Shown: positions 1 through 7,622, counted from the first letter of the stretch. The stretch: DNA of 13,091 nt from an uncultured Erysipelotrichaceae bacterium (GCA_900314345.1 OMUX01000093.1:1-13091); one strand, 5' to 3'. Numbers and translations: made by a program. The notes: generated by a model from the letters alone, not told the origin.

Positions 1-211
1 GTCTTAACCCTGTTCTGAGCGGTTACAGACCTCAATCAAGAGGACTGATAACGCATAGATGATACCAGCACAAAAAGGCTTCGTCAATGCTTTTTTGCAT
101 ACCGGAATCCACACGCATTTCCTCTGATTTTTTGACTCTTCTTCGTTTTTGTATATTTCCGGATGACTGTCATTATTCTAGCATGGATACCGGAAAGAGG
201 AGAATATTGCA
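1..211. other. Intergenic region upstream of the 85-residue protein gene
   Basis: No convincing gene is visible here. One plus-strand frame is open from the window edge to a TGA at 60-62 and could be the last 19 codons of a gene lying to the left, but nothing in that peptide is recognisable. It is followed by a weak hairpin at 72-96. Positions 120-180 are T-rich and should hold the promoter of the 212-469 gene. Candidate elements (TTGACT at 132-137, TATATT at 152-157, TATTCT at 174-179) do not pair at 16-18 bp spacing, so no promoter is assigned. An AAAGAGGAGA ribosome binding site lies at 194-203. Confidence 0.5.
72..96 (+). terminator. Possible weak intrinsic terminator
   Basis: AAAAAGGC (72-79) can pair with GCTTTTTT (89-96) across a 9-base loop, with one G-U pair. 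The T run forms the 3' arm of the stem rather than a free tail. It would fit the end of a plus-strand gene finishing near position 62. The minus-strand version has a mismatch, so plus is preferred. The hairpin is A/T-rich and may be chance. Confidence 0.3.
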
Positions 212-469
212 ATGCTCAAGTCAAAGTATGGAGTCAACCTGATGGATGACGAACAGCCGTTCTACTTCGTCTGGAACGAGCACAGAGACCATGTCCTGCT
301 CATGGACAACGGTGTCGTTGTTCAGGAGTTCATCGACGGCAAATGGACGGATGTCGAAAACAAGACACTTGGCCGCTGGGAGGAACACGACATCACCAAG
401 GATGAGTTCCAGAAGGCTACCGGCGGTGTCATGCCGGATGTTGATCCGAAGGACATCATCGAGCTCTGA
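212..469 (+). CDS. Small acidic protein of unknown function (85 aa)
   Basis: I do not recognise this protein. The 85 residues are soluble, acidic and rich in aromatic residues, with no signal peptide, membrane segment or Cys pair. The middle (about residues 18-50) alternates hydrophobic and polar residues (FYFVW, HVLLMD, VVVQEF) like a small beta-sheet domain, and the end is Asp/Glu-rich (PDVDPKDIIEL). The start at 212 is chosen because AAAGAGGAGA lies 8 bases upstream. An ATG at 242 (residue 11) also has a GGAG about 8 bases before it and is a possible alternative. The gene stands alone, followed within 10 bases by a terminator and convergent with the lipoprotein gene. The ribosome binding site, terminator and codon-like composition make it a likely real gene; its function cannot be inferred. 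Confidence 0.75.
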   Translation: MLKSKYGVNLMDDEQPFYFVWNEHRDHVLLMDNGVVVQEFIDGKWTDVENKTLGRWEEHDITKDEFQKATGGVMPDVDPKDIIEL

Positions 470-476
470 GGACAGG

Positions 477-505
477 CTGTCTTCCATAAGGAAGGCAGTT
501 TTTTT
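477..505 (+). terminator. Intrinsic terminator of the 85-aa protein gene
   Basis: CTGTCTTCC (477-485) pairs with GGAAGGCAG (490-498), a 9-bp stem with one G-U pair and an ATAA loop. Seven T residues follow at 499-505. The T run overlaps the TAA stop codon of the convergent lipoprotein gene (504-506). On the minus strand the hairpin has no T tail, so it probably serves the plus strand mainly. Confidence 0.85.
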
Positions 506-1091
506 ATCCCTTTGAACTGCTGTTCATGGCATCCGCAAAGTCCTGGAAAGCCTGTGCGCCTTTCTGGCCCAGGGAAATAATTTTCTCTCCCCTGTCACAC
601 TGCCAGAACTTCCGTTCACTGGATGACACGGTTTTCAGTGTTCCATCTGTGTAGATATAGAAAATGCTGGTGTCCTCATCATGAAGCATAAAGTAATATG
701 CCAGCGTATCTTCTCTGACACGACTGTCTGTCAGCTCCGTAAGCTGCCCTTCTGCAAGGATGCTCTGGATTCCTGTGTACATGTCACTGAGGCTCTGATT
801 TGCCTGAGAGAGCTTCTCCTGAAGATCGCTGTCCTTGAGGTATGTCTGGTACATGAGGGGAATCTCGATATTTTCATTCACAGCAACGAATTCAACCATA
901 CCCGGATCTGTCTTCTGCAAGCGTTCCAGTACAGAAATCTGTTCAATATCTGAACCTGCTGAAACAGAAGGTTCTGCTGTCTGCGCAGGAAACGCAGAAG
1001 CACTGATCAAAGAGGAGGAACTGTCGCAACCCGCAAGGAAGATGGCCGCGATCAGAATGATTTCATGGATCCGTCTGTCCGCATTTTTCAT
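504..1091 (-). CDS. Putative lipoprotein of unknown function (195 aa)
   Basis: The N-terminus has Arg/Lys residues (MKNADRRIHE), then a short hydrophobic stretch (IILIAAIFLAG) ending in the lipobox LAGC. Cys22 would be lipidated and the mature protein anchored on the outer face of the membrane. A Ser/Ala/Thr-rich linker follows to about residue 48. The rest (about 50-195) contains a Gln/Ser/Leu-rich, probably helical segment near 85-115 and a beta-like segment around 130-170 (YYFMLHDED, IFYIYTDGT). I recognise no family. Its ATG overlaps the TGA of the preceding gene (ATGA at 1088-1091), which suggests translational coupling; only a weak AGG-type ribosome binding site is present. It is the last gene of the dnaE/two-component unit, so a role at the cell surface linked to the sensor kinase is possible, but this is inference from position. 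Confidence 0.85.
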   Translation of the reverse strand: MKNADRRIHEIILIAAIFLAGCDSSSSLISASAFPAQTAEPSVSAGSDIEQISVLERLQKTDPGMVEFVAVNENIEIPLMYQTYLKDSDLQEKLSQANQSLSDMYTGIQSILAEGQLTELTDSRVREDTLAYYFMLHDEDTSIFYIYTDGTLKTVSSSERKFWQCDRGEKIISLGQKGAQAFQDFADAMNSSSKG

Positions 1092-1543
1092 AGTGATTTA
1101 CCTGGCGAAGTTCTTTTCTTCCTGGATCCGGATGGTTTCGTGTTTGCCCAGCAATACTGCACAAAGTCATCCCATCGATACTGCAGTTGCATGTATACGT
1201 CGAATTTGATGCCGTCTTCATCAATGCATAACCTTTCAGCCGCCCGAGCATAGAATTCTGCCCAGGGAAATGAGGCATCCTCTGTTACATCCAGCCATTG
1301 GTCTCCTTCATGCGGTGGAAACGGCGTCAGAAAATATCGTTCGCCATCCTTCCGGATCATGAGTTCCCATTCGCACTTGCCCCAGTAGTAATACAACATT
1401 TCAAGCCGCAGCTCTTCGGCAAATTCACTCTCATCCTTTGCTTTTTTCCTGAGTTTTTTCAGGAAGTCCTTCTGGCATACAAGAATATTCTCCTGCATGA
1501 TGATCCGCCGATTGATGTTGTAATAATACACATTCCATTCCAT
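1088..1543 (-). CDS. Small conserved Bacillota-type protein of unknown function (151 aa)
   Basis: The start at 1543 (MEWNVYYYNINRR) is chosen because a strong AAAGGAG lies at 1551-1557, 7 bases upstream. The frame stays open to an ATG at 1654, but that version has only a weak ribosome binding site. The protein is soluble, basic in the first third (KKLRKKAK) and then rich in Trp and Tyr. Its layout (WxVYYxNIN start, then LxxEMLYYYWGKCEWELMI near residues 47-65, then FDVYMQLQYRWDDFVQYCW near 115-133) resembles, from memory, uncharacterised small proteins found in many Bacillota and their mobile elements. I know of no established function. The C-terminus is strongly basic (KPSGSRKKRTSPGKSL). It lies between a tRNA methyltransferase gene and a lipoprotein gene, overlapping the latter by four bases. 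Confidence 0.8.
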   Translation of the reverse strand: MEWNVYYYNINRRIIMQENILVCQKDFLKKLRKKAKDESEFAEELRLEMLYYYWGKCEWELMIRKDGERYFLTPFPPHEGDQWLDVTEDASFPWAEFYARAAERLCIDEDGIKFDVYMQLQYRWDDFVQYCWANTKPSGSRKKRTSPGKSL

Positions 1544-1564
1544 GCTGCTGCTCCTTTGCCAGCT

Positions 1565-1594
1565 TGTATATGCAGAATGGAAAAACAAAGTAAA
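1565..1594 (-). promoter_or_regulatory. Possible internal promoter before the 151-aa protein gene
   Basis: In the 107-base gap after the methyltransferase stop codon, the minus strand carries TTTACT (1594-1589) and TATACA (1570-1565) separated by 18 bases. The predicted start near 1558 would fall just ahead of the AAAGGAG ribosome binding site. The match is partial and the gap is the largest in this gene cluster, so the call is tentative. Confidence 0.25.
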
Positions 1595-1650
1595 GACTGC
1601 AACGATCACAGGGATCATCCTGCACGCATCACAGCTTGTCACTTCGTCAG

Positions 1651-2346
1651 TCATTTCCCGCTGTTTGTGAAATCCATGTACTTCTGCATGGACGCTCTGT
1701 CATTGAGATATGCTGGTTCTTCAAATACTGTTTCAGGGCATCTGCCCTTCCGGAATTCCAGAAGCACGGACTTTGCCTTGCCATCTTCATGGTCATAGGC
1801 AAGCCGCATCCTTGCAAGCTTCATGTGATGTTCACTTCCAAGAACAATCAGCTTCTGCAGGTTCACGGCTTTATGCACAAGGAAGAATCTTCCGTTGTCC
1901 TTCAGAAGTCTGTCTGCGGATATGTACAGTTCCTCCATGGGAAGGTTCTCTGCATGTCTTGCGGCCCTGCGGTATGCATTGTCATTCTTCAGGGTTTCCT
2001 TCTCTGTTTCAAAGTACGGAGGATTGCATACTATGACATCAAACTGTTTCTCATGATAGTCCTGTACTCTTGAACAGATCAATTCTGCCTGCATGCCATT
2101 TGCCTGCAGGTTTTTCTCTGCCTGTTCCAGCACTTCAGGAAACAGATCAATGCCGGTCAATGACCTTGGTTTGTGCATGCCTGCATAGATCAGCAGTGCT
2201 CCCTGCCCGCAGCCGATGTCCAGCACATCGTCCTTGTGCAGGACATGCATGAAATACCCCAGCAGCTCGGTATCGCTGTTCATGGTGTAGAGCGATGAAT
2301 CCTGATGGTACGAGGCATCAATGCCCGGAAGGAAGTCCGTTTTCAT
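1651..2346 (-). CDS. tRNA1(Val) (adenine(37)-N6)-methyltransferase-like protein (TrmN6/YfiC family)
   Basis: This is an S-adenosylmethionine-dependent methyltransferase of 231 residues. Motif I is VLDIGCGQG (41-49), the acidic residue ending the second strand is in LTGIDLF (63-69), and the catalytic motif is NPPYF (108-112), typical of N6-adenine methyltransferases. The ARHAENLPMEEL stretch after NPPYF matches the COG4123/TrmN6 group, which modifies A37 of a valine tRNA in Escherichia coli. The substrate here is inferred from the family. The start at 2346 is chosen because TGAGGAA lies about 7 bases upstream; a TTG at 2385 is a weaker alternative. The gene begins inside the last 29 bases of the histidine kinase gene, so translation is probably coupled to it. 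The usual partners in other Bacillota (a GIY-YIG nuclease gene and rsmI) are not adjacent. Confidence 0.85.
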   Translation of the reverse strand: MKTDFLPGIDASYHQDSSLYTMNSDTELLGYFMHVLHKDDVLDIGCGQGALLIYAGMHKPRSLTGIDLFPEVLEQAEKNLQANGMQAELICSRVQDYHEKQFDVIVCNPPYFETEKETLKNDNAYRRAARHAENLPMEELYISADRLLKDNGRFFLVHKAVNLQKLIVLGSEHHMKLARMRLAYDHEDGKAKSVLLEFRKGRCPETVFEEPAYLNDRASMQKYMDFTNSGK

Positions 2347-3814
2347 GTTCAAGTTCCTCAGGTTCCTGGGGCTGTCTGAGCTCAAACCAGAATGTTGAGC
2401 CTTCCCCTGGCTTTGATTTCACACCATACTGTGCCTTATGCGCATCCAGGATCGCCTTGACAATGGCCAGGCCGAGTCCTGTATTCGTCATGGATCTGGA
2501 GAAGGAGCGGCTGGATTTCTGGTATCTGTCCCAGATATACGGCAGATCCTTTTCGGCGATTCCTTCCCCTTCATCCTGTACTTCCACCCGGACGGTTTCT
2601 TCATCCTCCAGTCTTCTTGCCCGGATCCAGATGTTCTTTCCCTGCGGGGTATGCTTGAGGGCATTGGTGAAGAAGTTGTAGATTACCTGCTGGATCTTGA
2701 GCTCATCCCCGAATACAACAAGGGACTGGGGAACCTCCAGGTGCACGGATACCTTGCTTTCCTGGATCTGCACACCGGAGAGACCCACGACATCCCGGAT
2801 GCATTCCGCAATGTCGAAGTTGTCTGTCTTGAGCACATAGTTTCCCGACTGCATGCGGGAAAGCTCGCTCATGTCCGTGACAAGCTTGTTCATGTAGTCT
2901 GCTTCATTGATGATGACGGAGAGATGCTCCTCACGCTTCTTCGGGTTGTTTCCGGAAATATCACGGATCATCTCCGCATAGGCACGGATGGAGGTCAGAG
3001 GCGTCTTGATGTCATGGGAGACATTGGCAATCAGATCCTTGCGCATCTCATCGATCTTGCCAAGCTTTTCCGAGGCATCGTTCAGCGTGGAGGCCAGCTC
3101 CCTTGTCTCTGTGAATCTTCCTCCGTCAAAGTCCGTGTTATAGTCCGCTCTGGCAAGCTTGTCAGCTTCCTTGTTCATTAAGCGGATCGGCTTTGAGATG
3201 CTGGAGGAGATGATCAGGGAAACAATCGATGCGATGATCGTGACGATCAGGGCATACAGCAGATACTGCTGGGAGAAGAAGTGGACAATGGAATCCACCG
3301 GCTCCAGCGGGGAGTTGACATAGAGATAGTAGTTGGCAAGCTTTGCGGAGATCCTTGTGCCGTAGATGATCATCTGCTGGTCCGTGCGGGGATTTGTGAC
3401 ATTGAGGGAATACTCCCCGTCATTGTCATTGAGCAGCTGCTTCAGCTGCAGACCATCGGAAAGATCAATGTCTGTATTGTCTGCTTCAATATCCGGGCCA
3501 TGGAACACACAGCCGCTGCCCAAAGCATCAGCATCATAAATGATACTGCCGGCATCGTTGTAGATGACAGCGCACACATTGTTGTCCACCGCCAGCTGCA
3601 GGGATCTTGAGATATCCTCGTTTGTGCTTTTCCTGGTCAGCAGGTTTTCCTTGATGGAGTCAGCGACCTGATGAACCGTACGTGTGGTTGTGGTGCGGTA
3701 GTACGGTGTAATCAATGCAAACTGAAGCGTTCCTAAAAGCAGCACCATGGCGGTGCCGAAGAGAAAGAAGTACAGCCAGATGTTGAAGCGTATGCCATGA
3801 TTGTCAAGCTTCAA
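2318..3814 (-). CDS. Sensor histidine kinase, HAMP-containing membrane protein
   Basis: A 498-residue sensor kinase. Membrane segment 1 is about residues 12-34, followed by an external sensing region (about 35-183) and membrane segment 2 (about 184-206). A HAMP linker runs to about 258. The dimerisation/phosphoacceptor helix has SHDIKTPLTSI with His267 as the phosphorylated residue. The ATPase domain shows the N box (NFFTNALKH, Asn384), G1 box (DEGEGI, 414-419) and G2 box (TGLGLA, 445-450). A short acidic tail follows. The start is a TTG at 3814 with a weak GGGA 7 bases upstream; no ATG or GTG lies before the first membrane segment. The gene overlaps the end of the response regulator gene by 11 bases, so the two form a cognate pair. 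The external region is not recognisable, so the stimulus is unknown. Confidence 0.93.
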   Translation of the reverse strand: MKLDNHGIRFNIWLYFFLFGTAMVLLLGTLQFALITPYYRTTTTRTVHQVADSIKENLLTRKSTNEDISRSLQLAVDNNVCAVIYNDAGSIIYDADALGSGCVFHGPDIEADNTDIDLSDGLQLKQLLNDNDGEYSLNVTNPRTDQQMIIYGTRISAKLANYYLYVNSPLEPVDSIVHFFSQQYLLYALIVTIIASIVSLIISSSISKPIRLMNKEADKLARADYNTDFDGGRFTETRELASTLNDASEKLGKIDEMRKDLIANVSHDIKTPLTSIRAYAEMIRDISGNNPKKREEHLSVIINEADYMNKLVTDMSELSRMQSGNYVLKTDNFDIAECIRDVVGLSGVQIQESKVSVHLEVPQSLVVFGDELKIQQVIYNFFTNALKHTPQGKNIWIRARRLEDEETVRVEVQDEGEGIAEKDLPYIWDRYQKSSRSFSRSMTNTGLGLAIVKAILDAHKAQYGVKSKPGEGSTFWFELRQPQEPEELEHENGLPSGH

Positions 3815-4475
3815 ACTTGTATCCCATTCCTCTCACGGTGACGATGCAGTCACGGTATCTGCCCAGGTTGTGTCTGAGCATCTTGACATGGGTATCAACC
3901 GTACGGTCGTCCCCGAAGTAATCGTAGTTCCACACTTCCTCGAGAAGCTTGTCCCTGGAAAGTGCGATGTTCTTATGATCCACCATATAGAGAAGCAGAT
4001 CGATCTCCTTGGGCGTCAGGTTTGCCTTCTGCCCGTCGACACTTACGCTTCTTCCGCCGGCATCGATGACAAGGCCGCCGTCAAAGAACTTCATGATGCT
4101 GCTGGTGCTCGTGCGGGAAGAACGTTCAATGACCGCCTTCACCCTGGCCATGAGCTCCTTGGGGGAGAAAGGCTTGACGACATAGTCGTCCACACCCAGT
4201 TCAAAGCCGAAGAGCTTGTCGTACTCCTCCTGCCTTGCGGAAAGCATGATCACCGGTACATTGCGGATCTTCTTGATCTGCTTGCATGCTGAAAAACCGT
4301 CGAGCTTTGGCATCATGATATCCAGGATCACACAGTCATAGTCATTCTGCTTCACAAGCTCCAGTGCCTGAAGCCCGTCCTCTGCCTCATCTGTTTCATA
4401 GCCGTTGAGTTCTGCATATTCCTTCACGACTTCCCTGATATTCGCTTCATCATCCACAATCAGAAGTCTTGTCAT
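3804..4475 (-). CDS. OmpR/PhoB-family response regulator
   Basis: A 223-residue two-domain regulator. The receiver domain (about 1-118) has the acidic pair Asp8/Asp9, the phosphoacceptor Asp52 in ILDIMMPKLDG, the switch Ser79 in MLSA and Lys101 in VVKPF. The C-terminal winged-helix DNA-binding domain (about 128-223) has LTPKEIDLLLYM, SRDKLLEEVW, the recognition-helix segment DDRTVDTHVKMLRHNL and the final VRGMGYKFEA, all typical of the OmpR/PhoB class. A good ribosome binding site (GAGGTAA) overlaps the dnaE stop codon, which is only 5 bases away, so the regulator is probably co-transcribed with dnaE. It is followed by its kinase with an 11-base overlap. It presumably controls transcription in response to that kinase; targets cannot be told from this window. 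Confidence 0.95.
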   Translation of the reverse strand: MTRLLIVDDEANIREVVKEYAELNGYETDEAEDGLQALELVKQNDYDCVILDIMMPKLDGFSACKQIKKIRNVPVIMLSARQEEYDKLFGFELGVDDYVVKPFSPKELMARVKAVIERSSRTSTSSIMKFFDGGLVIDAGGRSVSVDGQKANLTPKEIDLLLYMVDHKNIALSRDKLLEEVWNYDYFGDDRTVDTHVKMLRHNLGRYRDCIVTVRGMGYKFEA

Positions 4476-4480
4476 AGTTC

Positions 4481-7400
4481 TTACCTCACAGTTGATGGAT
4501 CAATGACCTGCAGGTTTTGTGCAAGCCAGGATCCGTCCTGTTCTATTCTAACATGAAACCGGATGTAGACACCCTTGATGAGCGTGGCGGAGCAGCCGGC
4601 ATAGATCTTCGGGAAGACAACCAGATCTGCCTCCCCTGTTTCATCCATGATTCTGGCAAAAGCCATCATGGCTCCGGTCTTGGCCCGGTGCATCTTCACG
4701 GATTCCACATAGGCAAAGGCATCCAGCAGATGCGGCCTGCCATCGTTTGTCATGTCCCGGATCCTGGCAATTGTCGGACAAGGGATGCTCAGCTTCTGCC
4801 GGACCTGGATGATGGGATGAGGGCCGAGCGTGAAGCCAAGGGCTTCCCGTTCGCTTTCACTGACCTCTTCTTTGTTGTCCGCCATGCGCTTTACCATCGG
4901 CTTTGAGACAAGGGAATCATCCATGATCGTCTGACCCCCTGCATCGATGCGGATCAGATCCGCATAGCTCAGTGCTTCATCCAGCATGTACTTCATGGTG
5001 GTGCGGTTCAGGCCAAAGCCATCCAGAGCACCGGCATTGATGAGCATTTCAATCTGCCTGCGGTTGATCTTTGCGGCAGTCACCCTTGCGGCAAAGTCAA
5101 AGTAGTCCAGGTACATGCCCTTGTTCCGTTCATTGACAATCGTATCGGCAGCCGAATAGCCGAAGCCCTTGATCACGGACAGCGGCAGCAGCAGTGCCTG
5201 GTTGTGAATCTGATAGTGGCCTGAGGATGTCAGGACACTGGGTCCTTCCACCCTGATGTTCCTTCTTCGGCATTCATCAATGTACATGGATGTGCGCACA
5301 TCATCCCCGATGACGCTGTCAGAAAGCGCACAGTAGAACTCCAGGGGATGATTGGCCTTGAGGTATGCCATGGCACAGGCAACCATGCCATAGGCAACGG
5401 CATGGGACTTGTTGAAGCCATAGCCGGCAAAGTTCGACACCTGATGGAAGAGCAGCTTTGCGGTTTCCTCATCATAGCCGTTTCTGCGGCAGCCGTTCAT
5501 GAAGTCAGCTTCCATGGCCTGTACATCCTTGAGCTTCTTCTTGGACATGGCCTTGCGCAGACGATCCGCCTTGCCAAGGGAGAAGCCGGCACAGATCTGG
5601 GCGGTCTTCATGGCCTGTTCCTGATAGATCATCACGCCATAGGTATCCTTCAGAACCGGCTCCAGTGCCGGGACAGGATAATGCACCGCTGCCGGATTCC
5701 GCTTGCCTTCCAGATACTGCGGGATCGCATCCTTGGAAGCCGGGCGGAAAAGAGCCAGGGCAGCGACAACATCATTGAAGCAGTCCGGCTGCATCCTTCG
5801 GAGCAGGTTCTTCATGCCGGCAGATTCAAACTGGAAGATGCCGGTGGTATCGGCTGTGGCAAACACACGGAATGTCTCAGGATCCAGCGGAATGTTCCAG
5901 ATGGAGAAGGAAGGATCCTGCTTCTGCACGGCATCACAGATCACGGAGATGGTCGTCAGGTTCCTGACGCCAAGAAAGTCCATCTTGATGAGACCCCTTT
6001 CCTCGAGATACTCGGCCGGATACTGGCTGGTCAGCATGCCTTCTCCTGTCTTCATCACCGGCAGGATGCCCGCAAGAGGAGCCTTGCTCATGACGATGCC
6101 TGCCGCATGCAATGTGGTATGCTTCGGCAGGCCTTCAATCCTTGCGGCATTGCGGAACAGCTGGCGGTATAACGCCTTTGCACTGACCACTTCATTGAGC
6201 CTTGCATTGGCCTTGAGGGCTGAGGCAAGCGTTGTGCCGTCGGCTTTGGGAATCATGCGCACCAGCATTTCCACTTCCCTTTCCGGGATATTCATGGCCT
6301 TGCCCACATCCTTGATGGCTTGTCTTGCCCCGAAGGTATTGAAGGCAATGATGTTTGCGATATGCTGGCTTCCGTACTTCTGATAGACATAGTCAATGAC
6401 CTCCTGGCGCCGGTTGTCAGGAAAGTCAGTGTCGATATCCGGCATCGTGACACGCTCGGGATTCAGGAAGCGTTCAAACAGCAGGTTGTATTTGATCGGG
6501 TCGACCATCGTGATGCCAAGGCAGTATGCCACAAGGCTTCCGGCAGCGCTGCCTCTTCCCGGACCGACATAGATGTTCCGGCTTCTTGCATGGCGCACGA
6601 AATCCCAGACGATGAGGAAGTAGTTTTCAAAATGCATGCGGACGATGACAGACAGCTCATAGTGGAGCCGTTTCCTATAGACTTCCTCCACATGTCCTCT
6701 TCTGCGTTTCTCCAGACCTGCAAGACACAGCTGTGTGAGATACTGTTCCGCTGTCAAAGAGGAAGGCACCGGGTATTCCGGCAGGCTGGTCTTTTCAAGC
6801 TGAAGATCGCACCGGCAGGCGCTTGCAATCTGATCGCTGCGCTGCAGTTCCTCCTGCGGATAAAGCTGTGCCATTTCCTCCGGCGAAAGCACATATCTTC
6901 CCGGCAGCCTTGTCAGGCTCCGGTCATCGATGCGCTTGTTGTCCCGGATGCCGTTAAGAACCTGAAAGGCATCCGCATCCTTGTCCTTGAGGTAATAGAT
7001 CCGGTTGACGGGAACCGTGGGGATCTGCAGGCTGCGGCAGAGTTTTCTGACCGTTTCATTGCGCATCTTCCAGAGACCGCTTTCCTGATAGCTGAGAGCC
7101 ATGAAAAACGGCGGAAGATCCTCCTTCATCTGTGTGAATCTTCTGCGTACTTCCGCTTCATCATCCTTGACCAGGGCCTCTTCGGCATAGCCGCCTTCAC
7201 TCCAGGCAATCAGGAAGCAATGCCCGCAGGCATCCTTCAGTTCCTCCAGCGTGCAGGGTCTTCCCTGGGTGCAGATGACCGTGCTCAGGGTAATCAGATC
7301 CTGATAGCCTTTGTTGTCCTTGGCAAGAAGCAGGAAGGATGTCTTCTCGTCATGATACGTGCAGTCCGCCTCCATGCCGTATACGGGATGAATGCCCTCC

Positions 7401-7564
7401 TTCTCACAGGCATGCTGAAACTGGGCAAAGCCATGCAGGACATTGTGATCCGTCAGGGCAATGGAATCATAGCCAAGCTTCTTTGCATATTCTGCAAGCA
7501 ATGGAATGCGTATGGTGCTTTCCATGAGGGAAAAGCTGCTGCGGACGAAAAGATGTGTGCTCAT
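4481..7564 (-). CDS. dnaE: DNA polymerase III subunit alpha, DnaE type
   Basis: A C-family DNA polymerase of 1027 residues, short next to Bacillus DnaE (about 1115). Order: PHP domain from residue 1 (MSTHLFVRSSFS, ALTDHN), palm/fingers with GPGRGSAAGS (334-343), catalytic aspartates in MPDIDTDF (Asp376, Asp378) and in IKMDFLGVRN (Asp529), HAAGIV (about 486-491), GIFQFESAGM (575-584), ALFRPA, helix-hairpin-helix with NAGALDGFG, and a C-terminal OB-fold (EADLVVFPKIYAG). The PHP motif HxHxxxS reads HLFVRSS, so metal ligands are missing and the PHP domain is probably inactive. In Bacillota, DnaE extends primers and acts with PolC; the same role is likely here. The start at 7564 matches family N-termini. 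A GTG at 7606 is rejected because it adds 14 unlike residues and has no ribosome binding site. The gene heads the minus-strand unit. Confidence 0.96.
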   Translation of the reverse strand: MSTHLFVRSSFSLMESTIRIPLLAEYAKKLGYDSIALTDHNVLHGFAQFQHACEKEGIHPVYGMEADCTYHDEKTSFLLLAKDNKGYQDLITLSTVICTQGRPCTLEELKDACGHCFLIAWSEGGYAEEALVKDDEAEVRRRFTQMKEDLPPFFMALSYQESGLWKMRNETVRKLCRSLQIPTVPVNRIYYLKDKDADAFQVLNGIRDNKRIDDRSLTRLPGRYVLSPEEMAQLYPQEELQRSDQIASACRCDLQLEKTSLPEYPVPSSLTAEQYLTQLCLAGLEKRRRGHVEEVYRKRLHYELSVIVRMHFENYFLIVWDFVRHARSRNIYVGPGRGSAAGSLVAYCLGITMVDPIKYNLLFERFLNPERVTMPDIDTDFPDNRRQEVIDYVYQKYGSQHIANIIAFNTFGARQAIKDVGKAMNIPEREVEMLVRMIPKADGTTLASALKANARLNEVVSAKALYRQLFRNAARIEGLPKHTTLHAAGIVMSKAPLAGILPVMKTGEGMLTSQYPAEYLEERGLIKMDFLGVRNLTTISVICDAVQKQDPSFSIWNIPLDPETFRVFATADTTGIFQFESAGMKNLLRRMQPDCFNDVVAALALFRPASKDAIPQYLEGKRNPAAVHYPVPALEPVLKDTYGVMIYQEQAMKTAQICAGFSLGKADRLRKAMSKKKLKDVQAMEADFMNGCRRNGYDEETAKLLFHQVSNFAGYGFNKSHAVAYGMVACAMAYLKANHPLEFYCALSDSVIGDDVRTSMYIDECRRRNIRVEGPSVLTSSGHYQIHNQALLLPLSVIKGFGYSAADTIVNERNKGMYLDYFDFAARVTAAKINRRQIEMLINAGALDGFGLNRTTMKYMLDEALSYADLIRIDAGGQTIMDDSLVSKPMVKRMADNKEEVSESEREALGFTLGPHPIIQVRQKLSIPCPTIARIRDMTNDGRPHLLDAFAYVESVKMHRAKTGAMMAFARIMDETGEADLVVFPKIYAGCSATLIKGVYIRFHVRIEQDGSWLAQNLQVIDPSTVR

Positions 7565-7570
7565 GAGACA

Positions 7571-7599
7571 ATTATACAGCCATCGGGTTCTGTTTACAT
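7571..7599 (-). promoter_or_regulatory. dnaE promoter, predicted leaderless
   Basis: The minus strand has a perfect TATAAT at 7576-7571, immediately preceded by TG. The -35 hexamer at 17 bp spacing is a poor ATGTAA (7599-7594). Six bases (TGTCTC) separate TATAAT from the dnaE ATG at 7564, so the predicted +1 is the A of the start codon. No ribosome binding site exists upstream of the ATG, consistent with a leaderless mRNA. The -35 area overlaps the -35 of the divergent degV promoter. Confidence 0.6.
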
Positions 7600-7622
7600 T
7601 TTCCACGGCGCTGATCTAGAAT
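7593..7622 (+). promoter_or_regulatory. degV promoter
   Basis: TTTACA (7593-7598) and TAGAAT (7617-7622), each one base from consensus, are separated by 18 bases. Transcription would begin near 7629. The ribosome binding site AAGAGGAAA follows at about 7629-7637, so the leader is very short. The promoter is back-to-back with that of dnaE and shares its -35 area. Confidence 0.6.

Noticed and set aside
3..62. Open plus-strand frame at the left edge, possible 3' end of a gene
   Set aside because: Only 19 codons, no recognisable motif, and the hairpin after it is weak. Kept as a note in the intergenic entry.
2438..3181. 247-codon open frame on the plus strand
   Set aside because: It is antisense to the kinase domain, which has every expected motif on the minus strand.
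5348..6172. 274-codon open frame on the plus strand
   Set aside because: It is antisense to the catalytic region of dnaE. Its composition is that of a codon-biased reverse frame, with no promoter or ribosome binding site.
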